Source: Salinibacterium sp. NK8237
GTDB taxonomy: Bacteria; Actinomycetota; Actinomycetes; Actinomycetales; Microbacteriaceae
Length of the DNA: 64,000 bases
Reading direction: 5' to 3'
NCBI RefSeq assembly: GCF_015864955.1
Contig: NZ_JADYWE010000002.1
Span: 128,326 to 192,325, forward strand
The position numbers were made by a program, and so were the translations under genes. The notes under the pieces were generated by a model, which saw nothing but the letters and a program-made list of their open reading frames with translations, did not search any database and was not told the DNA's origin. This document shows, one piece after another, positions 16,401-25,285 of this stretch (positions within the stretch are counted from its first letter, which is position 1; each line of letters begins with the position of its first letter).

Positions 16401-17489
16401 ATGCGCATTTCCGTGCCTGCTGAAATCAAGAACAACGAGAATCGTGTCGCCATCACGCCTGCGGGCGTTGATACCTTGGCGGCTGGCGGGCACACCGTCA
16501 TCATTCAAGCCGGCGCTGGCCTCGGTAGTGGCTTCACCGATGAGCTCTACGCGGCAGCGGGCGCACAGATTGTTGCCGATGCAGCCGAGGTGTGGGCATC
16601 CGCCGATCTCGTTGTGAAGGTCAAAGAGCCGATCGCTTCGGAGTACGGCTACTTTCGTGAAGACCTCGTTCTCTTCACCTACTTGCACCTCGCGGCGGAC
16701 CGCGCGCTGACCGAAGCCCTCGTGACCTCGGGGACGACTGCGGTCGCCTATGAGACCGTTCAGGGCGATGACCGTTCGCTCCCACTTCTGGCCCCGATGA
16801 GTGAGGTCGCCGGTCGACTCTCTATCGTTGCTGGCGCGCACGCTCTGCTCAAGGCTGAGGGCGGCAGTGGTCAGCTTCTTGGTGGAGTCGCCGGAACCCC
16901 CAAGGCCAAGGTTGTCGTGATTGGTGGCGGTGTTGCTGGCGAGCACGCTGCGGCTAACGCGCTCGGTTTGGGTGCAGCTGTTACGATCATCGACATCTCG
17001 CTTCCGCGCCTTCGGGTTCTCGAAGAGCGCTTCAACGGCCAGATTCAGACCCGCGTTTCGACGCGATACGAAATCGCCGAGCAACTTCTCGAAGCCGACC
17101 TCGTCATCGGTTCGGTGCTGATTCCCGGTGCAGCAGCCCCCAAGCTCGTCACCGACGAAATGGTTGCCTCCATGAAGCCCGGTTCTGTGCTCGTTGACAT
17201 TGCGATCGACCAGGGCGGATGCTTCGAAGGCTCCCACGCGACGACCTACGACGATCCAACCTTCACGGTTCACAACTCGCTCTACTACTGTGTTGCCAAC
17301 ATGCCCGGCGCCGTTCCGCGCACCTCGACCCGCGCACTGAGCAATGCCACGCTGCCGTTCGTTGTCGCCATCGCGAACCACGGTTGGGATGCTGCCGCTG
17401 CCGCATCGCCGGCGCTTGCTCGCGGACTCAACGTCGCCAATGGCGAAATCGTCAACGAGGGCGTTCGCGCCGCAATGGCGGTTCGCTAG
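16401..17489 (+). CDS. ald: Alanine dehydrogenase
   Basis: The start is ATG 16401, after AAAGG; the open frame runs further upstream but is non-coding in character. The 362-aa product matches the family throughout: MRISVPAEIKNNENRVAITP with the substrate Arg, VVKVKEP (Lys74 region), LFTYLHLAAD (active His), the Rossmann motif VVVIGGGVAGEHAA near residue 170 and HNSLYYCVANMPGAVPRTST. It interconverts L-alanine and pyruvate plus ammonia using NAD and probably serves alanine use or NADH balance. It is monocistronic and faces the Lrp gene. Confidence 0.96.
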   Translation: MRISVPAEIKNNENRVAITPAGVDTLAAGGHTVIIQAGAGLGSGFTDELYAAAGAQIVADAAEVWASADLVVKVKEPIASEYGYFREDLVLFTYLHLAADRALTEALVTSGTTAVAYETVQGDDRSLPLLAPMSEVAGRLSIVAGAHALLKAEGGSGQLLGGVAGTPKAKVVVIGGGVAGEHAAANALGLGAAVTIIDISLPRLRVLEERFNGQIQTRVSTRYEIAEQLLEADLVIGSVLIPGAAAPKLVTDEMVASMKPGSVLVDIAIDQGGCFEGSHATTYDDPTFTVHNSLYYCVANMPGAVPRTSTRALSNATLPFVVAIANHGWDAAAAASPALARGLNVANGEIVNEGVRAAMAVR

Positions 17490-17527
17490 TCGCTGTTCGC
17501 TAGCTCCGGTTGGCTAGTTCCGTTTGG

Positions 17528-17980
17528 CTAGAACTTAATTGCAAGTTCTGCGTTCACGCGCGTCCAGCCGGGTTTGAGCGGTTTTGTGTAATCCGGCGGC
17601 ATCAAGTGCACGCTGGCGCTGTTGATGCTGCCGAAACCGCCGACAATGCCATCTTCAGCAAATTGCTCAGCGGGGCTGCAGACTGCAAGCGAGAACGCGT
17701 CGCTATCGGCGTCATCGCGCGGCGGAGGAGCGAGCGCGATGATGCACTGCTCTCCCTCATCGGTTTGTGCCGAATAGACGAGCTTCTCACCCAGCTCTGT
17801 GACGCCCGCGCTGACGAGCACGTAGTCGGTGAAGCCTTTCTCGAAAGAGCCACCCGCCCAGTCCGGTAGTTCAGCCAGCAACTCGTTGGTGGGCGTGGGG
17901 GTGACATCGGGCGCGGCAACGCACCCGGTGAGAACGAGTGCGGCACACGCTGTCAGAGCGGTGAGGGCTAGTTTGGGCAT
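17528..17980 (-). CDS. Hypothetical lipoprotein
   Basis: A 150-aa exported protein with a signal peptide ending in the lipobox LTGC (Cys20), then a short Pro/Thr linker and a compact domain containing WAGGSFEKGFTDYVLVSAGV, EQCIIALAPPPRDDADS and VCSPAEQF. Two further Cys could form a disulfide. No family was recognised. Short imperfect TTCGCTAG/TTGGCTAG repeats lie between its stop and the ald stop (17487-17530). Confidence 0.75.
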   Translation of the reverse strand: MPKLALTALTACAALVLTGCVAAPDVTPTPTNELLAELPDWAGGSFEKGFTDYVLVSAGVTELGEKLVYSAQTDEGEQCIIALAPPPRDDADSDAFSLAVCSPAEQFAEDGIVGGFGSINSASVHLMPPDYTKPLKPGWTRVNAELAIKF

Positions 17981-18058
17981 TTGTCTAGCGTCTCAACTCG
18001 AGCATCCATTCGCAAGGATGCTTCAGTTTTGTCGGCGACGTCTGTTGCTGGGCTTGAG

Positions 18059-18829
18059 CTAAGCGGCTACTTCGCTTTGACGTGCATGAAACTCGCGGGC
18101 CTGCGTGGTGAGCCAACCGAAGAGCAGTTCGCGGTCGCGTTCGCGCGCCACGCTGTCTTCGGGATGCCACTGCACGGCGATCAAGGGAGAGGTCGGGTCG
18201 GTGCTTTCCACCGCTTCGACCACGCCGTCCGCCGCGCGGCCGGTGGCGGTGAGCCCGGCGCCCACGACATCCACCGCTTGGTGATGACCGGAACGAATCG
18301 TCATCGTGCCATCGCCATACAGTTCAGAAAGTTGCGAAGCGGGGTCGATCGTCACGTCGTGGTCGACCATCGCGTCGACTCCGCCGCCGCTGTGAACAAC
18401 GGCGCTCGGCTCGAGGTGCTGAATCAGCGTGCCCCCGCGCGCGACGTTCACGATGTGCATCCCGCGGCAGATGGCGAGCAGCGGCAGGCGACGTTCGGTG
18501 GCCTGGTTCACGAGCTCAATGTCGACGCGATCGGTGGTGCGGTCGATGTTGTAGAGCTTCGGATGACGCTCGGTCGCCCCGTACTCGTCGGGGTCAACAT
18601 CGCCACCGCCGAGCAGCACGACGCCGTCTGCCTGGCTGAGCGCAGCATCCACGTCTGCTTCAGTAAAGCCGTCGACGCTAATTACGCGCGCACCGGTGGC
18701 CTCGATCGCTGATTTCATGGATGCTTCGAGCCCATGAATCAGCGCAGTCAGCTCGGGCTTCTCGTGAGCACCACCTGCCGAAGCTTTCGACAACACGATG
18801 GTGGGAACGTACTCAGGGGTGGTGGTCAT
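18059..18829 (-). CDS. Gamma-glutamyl-gamma-aminobutyrate hydrolase family peptidase (C26)
   Basis: A class I glutamine-amidotransferase fold of 256 aa. LLGGGDVDPDEYG is the family loop at residue 72, LAICRGMHIVN carries the nucleophile Cys121, and the catalytic His-x-Glu is in VQWHPEDS near the C-terminus. PuuD-like members cut gamma-glutamyl bonds in polyamine or GABA breakdown. The start is ATG 18829 after AGAGGA. No other putrescine genes are nearby, so the substrate is unclear. Confidence 0.9.
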   Translation of the reverse strand: MTTTPEYVPTIVLSKASAGGAHEKPELTALIHGLEASMKSAIEATGARVISVDGFTEADVDAALSQADGVVLLGGGDVDPDEYGATERHPKLYNIDRTTDRVDIELVNQATERRLPLLAICRGMHIVNVARGGTLIQHLEPSAVVHSGGGVDAMVDHDVTIDPASQLSELYGDGTMTIRSGHHQAVDVVGAGLTATGRAADGVVEAVESTDPTSPLIAVQWHPEDSVARERDRELLFGWLTTQAREFHARQSEVAA

Positions 18830-18942
18830 GCGCGGAATCCTCTTGCCAGCGTTCGGTCGCTGAGACCGCTGAGATCAGCCTAAGCGAGGAGGAGTTGTTT
18901 GGGCTGCAGCGCCGGATGCTACGAGCCGCCGACGGAATCACC

Positions 18943-19041
18943 GACGGCAATATTGCCGTCGCACCCCTTGACGGTCTTATTGCCGTCAAGCGTGTTGACG
19001 GCAATAAGACCGTCGGATACGCTGAAGGTAATAAGACCGTC
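18943..19041. promoter_or_regulatory. Array of four HipB-type operators, 27-bp period
   Basis: Four 18-bp dyads of the form GACGG-N8-CCGTC lie at 18943-18960, 18970-18987, 18997-19014 and 19024-19041 (the last has GAAGG as its left arm). Their centres are exactly 27 bp apart. Site 1 is a full palindrome (GACGGCAATATTGCCGTC). The 5-8-5 geometry equals that known for E. coli HipB (TATCC-N8-GGATA). The last site ends 14 nt before the hipB start. Confidence 0.85.
18995..19023 (+). promoter_or_regulatory. hipBA promoter
   Basis: TTGACG (18995-19000) and TACGCT (19018-19023) are separated by 17 nt. Operator 3 overlaps the -35 box and spacer, and operator 4 begins right at the end of the -10 box, so bound HipB would block polymerase. 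A ribosome site AAAGGAGG precedes ATG 19056. Confidence 0.7.
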
Positions 19042-19055
19042 AAAGGAGGCTAGTC

Positions 19056-19325
19056 ATGGCAGCGCGAGGAGAAGTGAAGAGTGCGGAGGCGCTCGGCCGG
19101 ATGCTGCAACAGGGCCGATTGGTCAGCGGTCTCTCTCAGCGCGAACTCGCCGAGCGACTTGACGCCGATCAGAAGTACATTTGGGCCTTGGAATCGGGAA
19201 AGAAGCAGATCGTGCTCGAACGCATTTTCGAGATCATGAGAGAGACGGGCATCCGGATGTACCTGGAAGTCGAGGAGCCGCACGCAGGATCAGCGGAAAA
19301 CACTGGGGGTGCCAGCAATGGCTGA
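19056..19325 (+). CDS. hipB: HipB-type antitoxin, XRE-family helix-turn-helix
   Basis: An 89-aa protein with a Cro/C1 domain: ALGRMLQQGRLVSGLSQRELAERLDADQKYIWALESGKKQIVLERI. The short Gly/Ser tail fits the flexible end of HipB that is freed when HipA is engaged. It should neutralise HipA and repress the operon through the four upstream dyads. It has a strong ribosome site and overlaps hipA by 8 nt. Confidence 0.92.
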   Translation: MAARGEVKSAEALGRMLQQGRLVSGLSQRELAERLDADQKYIWALESGKKQIVLERIFEIMRETGIRMYLEVEEPHAGSAENTGGASNG

Positions 19326-20556
19326 CCTGCGCGTTGAGCTCTACGGTGAACTAGTCGGATACCTCGTCGGTAGTGACCGTCGCACTTTCGACTTCATCGC
19401 GACCCCAGAGGCCATCGCCACGTGGGGGCTGGGGAGCACGATCCTCTCAGAGTCGGTGCCGCTCGACCTGGTAGCGAACCGCAGCCGTGCAGCACGCCGC
19501 CGCAATTTCTTTGCGGAGATCCTTCCTGAGGGCCGGGCTCTCGAAAACTTGGCCGCGGAAATCAGGGTCTCTGCCGATGACGTTATTCCGCTGCTCGCCA
19601 GATTCGGAAGAGACGTAGCCGGCGCGGTGCAGATCTACGACCCGGAGGCTCCGGGGGAGCCCCGCACGCCCGCCCGTGCGGCGGTTAGCTCGGCCGAAAT
19701 TGGCCGGATGCTCACCAACACCCAAGCGGCTCCGCTCGGAAATCGCCCCCAATCGGGCCGAACTTCGTTGGCTGGCGTTCAAGACAAGATTGTTCTCGCA
19801 CGTAGCGAGGGACAATGGTTTCAGGCGTTGGAGGGGTATCCATCTACCCACATCATCAAGCCACCGTCATCCCGTTATCCCACCATCACATTCGACGAGG
19901 AGTATGGCTATCGAGCAGCGAAGGCCGCGGGCCTGACGTCGCTTGAGGCGCAGATCGAGGACTTCGATGGCATCCAGGGGCTCGTGATCGAGCGCTACGA
20001 TCGCTCGCCGAACGCACCGCAGGGGCGCATCCACCAAGAAGATATGAACCAGGCGCTCGGCGCATCGAAGAACGAGAAGTACCAAGAATTCGGCGGCAAA
20101 GTAACACTCAAACGAATAGCGGAAGTTCTAGGTCGCGACGGCGATCGGGAGTCTGTCGAACAACTGCTGAGACTCCTCACGGTCTCACAAGCAGTGGGAA
20201 ACCTCGACATGCACGGCAAGAACATCAGCATGCTCCACCTGCACGACGGAACCACGAGAATCACTCCGGCCTACGATGTGGTGCCGCAAACCCACCTCGA
20301 CAGCGACGGCAAGATGGCGTTGGCGGTGAATCGAAAGTACGCGCACAGTGCGATCACTATCGACGACCTCGTCGCGGAAGCTGAGACGTGGAAAGTGCGT
20401 TCAGCGCGCGCGATCGTCACGGCAACGCTCGAAAGTGTCGAGGATTTTGTTCGCGCAGAGAACCCTGTTGCGAATGCCTACGAGGGACTCCACGATGACA
20501 TTTCGCGATTTACCCGGAATCTACTTGACGGTAGGCCGACCGGCTACGTTTCCTAA
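19318..20556 (+). CDS. hipA: HipA-type serine/threonine kinase toxin
   Basis: A 412-aa protein from ATG 19318 (GTG 19309 is an alternative; GGGGG lies at 19305-19309). Features in order: an N-terminal HipA subdomain (LRVELYGELVGYLVGS), the ejectable loop region TSLAGVQDKIVLA, the ATP-site Lys in THIIKPPSSRYP, the catalytic loop AVGNLDMHGKNISML and the DFG-equivalent YDVVP. E. coli HipA phosphorylates glutamyl-tRNA synthetase and causes persistence; the target here is unknown. All kinase residues are present, so it looks active. Confidence 0.93.
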   Translation: MADLRVELYGELVGYLVGSDRRTFDFIATPEAIATWGLGSTILSESVPLDLVANRSRAARRRNFFAEILPEGRALENLAAEIRVSADDVIPLLARFGRDVAGAVQIYDPEAPGEPRTPARAAVSSAEIGRMLTNTQAAPLGNRPQSGRTSLAGVQDKIVLARSEGQWFQALEGYPSTHIIKPPSSRYPTITFDEEYGYRAAKAAGLTSLEAQIEDFDGIQGLVIERYDRSPNAPQGRIHQEDMNQALGASKNEKYQEFGGKVTLKRIAEVLGRDGDRESVEQLLRLLTVSQAVGNLDMHGKNISMLHLHDGTTRITPAYDVVPQTHLDSDGKMALAVNRKYAHSAITIDDLVAEAETWKVRSARAIVTATLESVEDFVRAENPVANAYEGLHDDISRFTRNLLDGRPTGYVS

Positions 20557-20687
20557 AACATAGAGTCACGATGGCAGTGCGCAGCCGCGTTCTTCGCCTC
20601 GCTTGCCCATTTGGGACTGTGCTGTGCTGTGCGTGAAATGATCTAGGCTCAGTTATTCAGTTTCACTGAGCACCCAAGGAGCGCAGC

Positions 20688-20990
20688 ATGTCGGAGCAGG
20701 ATCGCGCGGCTGAATACCTCGAGGTTCGCATCGAGAAGCGCCGCGACCATCCCGTGCGTCATGCTGTCCGGTTCGCGGCCGACCTCGTCGGAAGTCTGCT
20801 GATGGGAGATACCAGTCCGAGAGGGCCAGGTGCCGATCTCGTAGTGGTGCGCCGCGACACGGGCGCAGAGGTCATTCGCACAGCTGTCGATTCCGTTGAC
20901 GAGGCAGACCAGTTGCTTCGAGTGGTGCGCCGCGATCTTGAGCAGAAGACGGTCGAAGAGTTTACTGACGAGTGGCACGACGCTTCTTAG
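20688..20990 (+). CDS. Small hypothetical protein
   Basis: A 100-aa protein with a good AAGGAG ribosome site 7 nt before ATG 20688. The sequence is charged and mixed alpha/beta (EYLEVRIEKRRDHPVRHAV, ADLVVVRRDTGAEVIR, EADQLLRVVRRDLEQK) with no membrane helix. I recognise no family. It ends just before the MFS gene and may be co-transcribed with it. Confidence 0.65.
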   Translation: MSEQDRAAEYLEVRIEKRRDHPVRHAVRFAADLVGSLLMGDTSPRGPGADLVVVRRDTGAEVIRTAVDSVDEADQLLRVVRRDLEQKTVEEFTDEWHDAS

Positions 20991-21010
20991 GGCGTCATGC
21001 GATTAAACGG

Positions 21011-22222
21011 ATGCCCCAGCCTGTGACTACTCGCTACCGCGACGCGCTTTCCCTGCCTCAGGTGCTGCTCACTTTTGGTGCCGCCCTGATCGGTCGTTCT
21101 GCGTACGCGTTGGTTTTGCTTCCACTGTTTTATGCGGTGGTGGAGGCGACTGGTTCTGTTGCGCTCGCCGGCACTGCCCTTGCGCTGTACGGAGCGACGG
21201 CAAGCGTGCTCGCGCCCGTTCGTGCGTCACTAATCGATCGCTTCGGTGCTCGTCGAGTGCTTACCATTTTGGTGGTGCTTTTCAGCGCCACGCTCGGTGT
21301 GCTCGCCGCCACGTCACTGCTTGGCGGGCCGGGACTGCAGCTCGTGATTCTCGCGGCGGTCGCGGGGGTTGTTGCCCCACCGATTGGGCCGACGATGCGG
21401 GTGGCGTGGGGATCGTTGACCCCGAACCCCGAGTTGCTCAAGAAGGGCTTGAGTTTCGACGCCGTCGTGGAAGAGCTGCTCTACCTCGTAGGCCCAGCCA
21501 TTGCCGGAGTGGCATTAGCGTTCATCGCTCCAGGGGTGGCGCTCATCATTCCCGCGGTGTTGGTGCTCGCAGGTGGCCTGCTCTTTGTTGCTACTCCTGC
21601 AGTCGGGGCGATGAGGTCGCGCGATGCGCACTTGGTGGCCGGCGGCCGCGAGCAGCCACAGCTCAGACCGTTGATTCTGGATGCTCGCTTCGTGGGTCTT
21701 CTCTTGCCGGCTCTCATCGCGGGAAGCGTCGCGGGATCACTCAGCGTTGCCGTGCCAGTTGCTCTAGCAACCTATGGTGGATCGGCAGCCGCGGGCATCG
21801 CGCTCGGTCTCTTCGCCGGAGGTAGCGCGCTCGGCGGGCTCCTCTATGGTGCGCTCACGGTGCCTGGCTCGCCGGCCAGGCAGCTCGTTGTTCTTTCTGT
21901 CGTGCTCCTCGCCACCACCTCGCTCGTTGCCGTCGCCACTGGTGCGGTAGCGGTCAGCCTGGTGCTCGTCGTAGCCGGACTGTTCTTCTCTCCTGTGATG
22001 ATCGTCACCTATGTTGCCGCGCACGCTTCGGGCGGCGAGCACCAGCAGAACTCAGCCATGACGTGGGTGAACACCAGTCACAACGTTGGCGGTGCCGCCG
22101 GCAGTGCGCTCGCAGGAGTGCTCATTCAGGCGAGCGGTGTACCAGCCGCGATGGGCGGGATAGCGCTGGGTGCGCTGCTACTGCTTGTCGTTAGTGCGCT
22201 GCTCAGCGGTCGCAAGACTTAG
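21011..22222 (+). CDS. MFS transporter
   Basis: A 403-aa protein from ATG 21011 (the frame stays open back to GTG 20972, overlapping the previous gene; neither start has a clear ribosome site). About 12 hydrophobic helices are seen, with loop DRFGARRVLTIL after helix 2 as the motif A equivalent, and small-residue helices such as VAGSLSVAVPVALATYGGSAAAG. This is an efflux-type member of unknown substrate. It is convergent with the oxidoreductase gene, whose stop lies 7 nt away. Confidence 0.88.
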   Translation: MPQPVTTRYRDALSLPQVLLTFGAALIGRSAYALVLLPLFYAVVEATGSVALAGTALALYGATASVLAPVRASLIDRFGARRVLTILVVLFSATLGVLAATSLLGGPGLQLVILAAVAGVVAPPIGPTMRVAWGSLTPNPELLKKGLSFDAVVEELLYLVGPAIAGVALAFIAPGVALIIPAVLVLAGGLLFVATPAVGAMRSRDAHLVAGGREQPQLRPLILDARFVGLLLPALIAGSVAGSLSVAVPVALATYGGSAAAGIALGLFAGGSALGGLLYGALTVPGSPARQLVVLSVVLLATTSLVAVATGAVAVSLVLVVAGLFFSPVMIVTYVAAHASGGEHQQNSAMTWVNTSHNVGGAAGSALAGVLIQASGVPAAMGGIALGALLLLVVSALLSGRKT

Positions 22223-22228
22223 AGTCAG

Positions 22229-23269
22229 CTACGGGTGCAGCACGATCTTGCCCACGTGCGCCCGGCGAGCGAGTACCTCTTGCGCCTGAGCTGCTTGCTC
22301 GAGCGGGAAGGTCGCGGCAACGACAGGCACGATGTCTGAGCGCCGAGCCATTCCCATGAGCAGTTCGAAGTGCTCGGGCGTGTGCATCGTGGAGCCGATG
22401 AGTTGTCGGTTGTGCAGGTAGAGGTCGCGCACGTCGAAGCTGACCGTGTGGCCTCCGAGTGCTCCAGCAACGACCCAGCGGCCGGCCTTGCGCAACAGGG
22501 GTAGTCCGTCGTGAACGAGATCTCCGGCGACAACATCGAGGGCAACATCAATCCCGTTGGGGGCGGCTGCGCGCACCTGTTCGATGATGTTGTTCGCGCG
22601 GTCAACAACAACGTGAGCACCGGCATCCAGAACCGCTTGAATCTTGGAGCCACTACTGATCGCGATCACGCGAGCACCGCGAGCCCGCGCAAGCTGCACG
22701 AGAGCGACGCCGACGCCGCCGGATGCTCCGGAGACCAGCGCGGTTTCGCCCGACTGCAGTCGGCCGCGTTCGATCATGCCGAGGGCAGTGCCGTAAGAAA
22801 TGGGGAGGGCGGCGAGCTGATCGTCGCTGAGCTTCGACTCCGTCACGTCGTGGATGCGGTTGGCTGGCGCGATCACGTACTCGGCGTACCCGCCATCACG
22901 TTCGCTGCCCATGAGCCCCGTGATGTTGGCATCCGGCTCGTCGGCATCGTAGACGGCGGGGTCGATCACGACGCGCGAGCCGATGACGCTCTCGTCGACG
23001 CCGTCGCCGACTGACGCAACATAGCCAGCAACGTCAGCGCCCTGGATGAGCGGAAAGTCGAGCGGCCCACGCCATCCGGCGCGAGGGCCGGGCTTGCCGT
23101 ATTCGCCTTCGCGAGTCCACAGGTCGGTGTTGTTCAGAGCGGCGGCGCTCACCTTCACGAGAACTTCGCCGGCTCCGGGCGTCGGTGTCGCTACCTCGGT
23201 CAGCTTCAGAACCTCGGGGCCGCCGTGCTGAGTAAGCTGTACGGCGCGCATGGTGGTGGGAACGTCCAT
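22229..23269 (-). CDS. Zinc-independent alcohol dehydrogenase / quinone oxidoreductase family
   Basis: From ATG 23269 (after AGGAG) the product is 346 aa: an MDR protein with a GroES-like N-terminal domain (AVQLTQHGGPEVLKLTEVATP, NNTDLWTREGEYG) and a Rossmann domain (ALVSGASGGVGVALVQLARA). The catalytic-zinc Cys/His set is missing, placing it with NADPH quinone or enal reductases. It faces a TetR gene across a palindromic region that probably controls both. Confidence 0.9.
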   Translation of the reverse strand: MDVPTTMRAVQLTQHGGPEVLKLTEVATPTPGAGEVLVKVSAAALNNTDLWTREGEYGKPGPRAGWRGPLDFPLIQGADVAGYVASVGDGVDESVIGSRVVIDPAVYDADEPDANITGLMGSERDGGYAEYVIAPANRIHDVTESKLSDDQLAALPISYGTALGMIERGRLQSGETALVSGASGGVGVALVQLARARGARVIAISSGSKIQAVLDAGAHVVVDRANNIIEQVRAAAPNGIDVALDVVAGDLVHDGLPLLRKAGRWVVAGALGGHTVSFDVRDLYLHNRQLIGSTMHTPEHFELLMGMARRSDIVPVVAATFPLEQAAQAQEVLARRAHVGKIVLHP

Positions 23270-23288
23270 GGAAGTCTCCTCGTAGGTA

Positions 23289-23328
23289 TACTGATCGGTG
23301 AATTTGTACCACAGTACACCGATCGGTA
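23289..23328. promoter_or_regulatory. Shared operator between oxidoreductase and tetR
   Basis: TACTGATCGGTG (23289-23300) and CACCGATCGGTA (23317-23328) are inverted with one mismatch around a 16-nt centre. The centre itself contains TGTAC-CACA-GTACA. Each arm also holds a near or perfect palindrome (ACCGATCGGT). The element lies in the middle of a 71-bp divergent promoter region. Confidence 0.65.
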
Positions 23329-23340
23329 AAGGAGTGTCGA

Positions 23341-23919
23341 ATGTCGCAGACAAAACCGATGACGGCCGCCGGGCACCGCATCTTGGACGCCGCCGAAGAC
23401 CTGTTTTATAGTCGCGGCATCACTGCGGTCGGTGTCGATCTCATCGCCGAACACTCGGGCGTGACCAAGCGCACCCTCTACAACCAGTTCGGCTCAAAAG
23501 ACCAGCTCGTTGTCGCGTACCTCGAGGAGCGCGAACAGCGCTGGCAGTTGCTGGTTCGCGAAACTATCGCCGCTGCGACCGCACCGGTCGAGGCAGTGCT
23601 CGCCCCACTCGAAGCCCTGCGCACCTGGAACCAGAGCAACCCTCGCGGCTGCGCCTTCATCAACGCTCTCGCCGAACTGCCCGACCCCGCGCATCCCGCG
23701 CACCTCATCGCCACGCAGCAGAAGCAGTGGCTGCTCGACGTGTTTACCGAGCTAGCGACGGCCGCTGGATGCACGGCTCCCGCCGCGCTTGCCACCCAAC
23801 TCTTGGTGCTGCACGAGGGCGCCCTCGTCACCCAGCAACTTCCGCTCGACACCCTCTCGGTGAGCCTCGAGTTGGCACGCACGCTCGTGCGGGACGCAGC
23901 GACATCGACTGAGTCCTAG
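23341..23919 (+). CDS. TetR-family repressor
   Basis: A 192-aa regulator with the N-terminal domain GHRILDAAEDLFYSRGITAVGVDLIAEHSGVTKRTLYNQFGSKDQLV, one of the clearest helix-turn-helix signatures in the window. The C-terminal ligand domain includes NPRGCAFINALAELPDPAHP, seen in TetR proteins that sense small lipophilic compounds. AAAGGAG lies upstream of ATG 23341. It most likely represses the divergent oxidoreductase gene and itself. Confidence 0.92.
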   Translation: MSQTKPMTAAGHRILDAAEDLFYSRGITAVGVDLIAEHSGVTKRTLYNQFGSKDQLVVAYLEEREQRWQLLVRETIAAATAPVEAVLAPLEALRTWNQSNPRGCAFINALAELPDPAHPAHLIATQQKQWLLDVFTELATAAGCTAPAALATQLLVLHEGALVTQQLPLDTLSVSLELARTLVRDAATSTES

Positions 23920-23935
23920 TCGGCGTCGACCTGCC

Positions 23936-25285
23936 CTAGCCAGCGTTGGCTGGCGCGAGTTTTGGCGTCGCGCGGGCTGAACGTGGACGGCGAGCCATCG
24001 TCACGGCAAGCACGATGGCCACGACTGGTGAAATGAACGTCGCCATGATGATTCCCAGGATGCCGACTGTCGCGGCGATTGCCGCAGCGATTCCTGCAAC
24101 GAGTAGCGCTCGCAACCACCATCGCGCTGGCAGCAGGGGTGTGACAAGAAGCCCACCGGCAAGCCCTGTCGCAATTCCGGCGAGTACTAACAGCATCCAA
24201 CCGTTGGGGTCACCATCGCGGAGCGAATAGCTGAGCGCAACCATCACGAGCGCGGCGGTCAAGGCGGCTGCTGCCGCGGCAACCGGTGGGCCGACGCGAG
24301 CGAAGAGCGCGACCGCGCTCGCGGCAACCGTGATTGTTGCTGCCAGCGAGCCAGCGAGGATCCCGATGCGCATGGTGTCTGTCGCGTCGAGGGTGGCGAT
24401 GCCCCACAGGCTGCCGGTGAGCGCGAAGGCGACGCAGCCGAGCCCGATGATCGCGGATGCCGCAGCCGCGACCGAAAGCTGCCGGCGGTTGCGTGGCGAG
24501 AGAGGTCTGCGCATCTCCGGGCGGCTCGGGTGCCTTCGCGGGGCGCGAGGAGTCGACGGGATGAGACGGCCTGCTACGAGGAGCGCCGCGGCGGAAATCA
24601 GAATTGAGCCCGCGGGTAGCAAGCACATGATGCCCACAGCGAGAGCGCCGATGGCTCCGAGCGCTACGCCCAGCGCCCACCGAACGGAATGCAGTGACAA
24701 GTGACGGAAGGCTGCCAACGTGAGGGGCAGGAGCGCGAGGATTCCGAAGAGCCACGCGAGGCATGCGAACAGTAAGGTGGCGCTGCCGAACCATGACATG
24801 CCTGTGCCGGCATCCGCTTCGTCGAAACCCACGCTCCAGGATGCGGCCATGAGCGCGCCGAAGGTCCAGGCGGGAACGGCGGCGGTTGCCGCACACAGAG
24901 CATGCTCGGCCGGGATGAGGCTGGTACGCAGCAGCAGGGCGCCGGCGGCGAGTGAGGCGACAAGAGCGCCACTGTACTGGGCGCCTAACGTGAGCGCGAG
25001 CAACCAAGGTGATGAATTGAAACCGCCGGCCCACAATGCCACCATGGGGACCGCGCTGAGGGCGAGGGCGAGTCCGGCGATCACTGCGATGGTGGCGGGA
25101 GTCGCGCGTTCAACGAGACCGTGAGCGCGGATCGACCACGCTTCGCTGATCGATGGCAAGGCGCGTTCGTGGGCATCCGCCGCCTGCTCGAGAGTGTCGA
25201 GCATCAGTTGGCCATTGGCGCGCTGCCACGCTGTGGGGTACCACCGCAGTAGTCGTTCGTAGCGGCTGCGGCGACGCGAACTCAC
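23936..25285 (-). CDS. HAAS-type multi-pass membrane protein, partner of PadR
   Basis: The 449-aa protein starts with a cytoplasmic segment YERLLRWYPTAWQRANGQLMLDTLEQAADAHERALPS, the HAAS-like permease prefix typical of actinobacterial proteins encoded beside PadR regulators. About ten to twelve hydrophobic helices follow. A basic interruption (TPRAPRRHPSRPEMRR) marks an internal cytoplasmic loop near residue 245. The start is GTG 25285, overlapping the PadR stop (GTGA). It probably senses or modulates the envelope; the function is not established. Confidence 0.8.
   Translation of the reverse strand: MSSRRRSRYERLLRWYPTAWQRANGQLMLDTLEQAADAHERALPSISEAWSIRAHGLVERATPATIAVIAGLALALSAVPMVALWAGGFNSSPWLLALTLGAQYSGALVASLAAGALLLRTSLIPAEHALCAATAAVPAWTFGALMAASWSVGFDEADAGTGMSWFGSATLLFACLAWLFGILALLPLTLAAFRHLSLHSVRWALGVALGAIGALAVGIMCLLPAGSILISAAALLVAGRLIPSTPRAPRRHPSRPEMRRPLSPRNRRQLSVAAAASAIIGLGCVAFALTGSLWGIATLDATDTMRIGILAGSLAATITVAASAVALFARVGPPVAAAAAALTAALVMVALSYSLRDGDPNGWMLLVLAGIATGLAGGLLVTPLLPARWWLRALLVAGIAAAIAATVGILGIIMATFISPVVAIVLAVTMARRPRSARATPKLAPANAG

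Noticed and set aside
16071..17381. A 436-codon minus-strand frame over ald
   Set aside because: It lies fully opposite alanine dehydrogenase, whose sequence is conserved end to end. The antisense frame is low-complexity and shows no motif, so it is a high-GC shadow.
18943..19041. CRISPR-like array before hipB
   Set aside because: Units are 18-bp palindromes with 9-bp gaps, too short for repeats and spacers. The sequence fits operators and the gaps are not unique spacers of constant 30-40 nt length.
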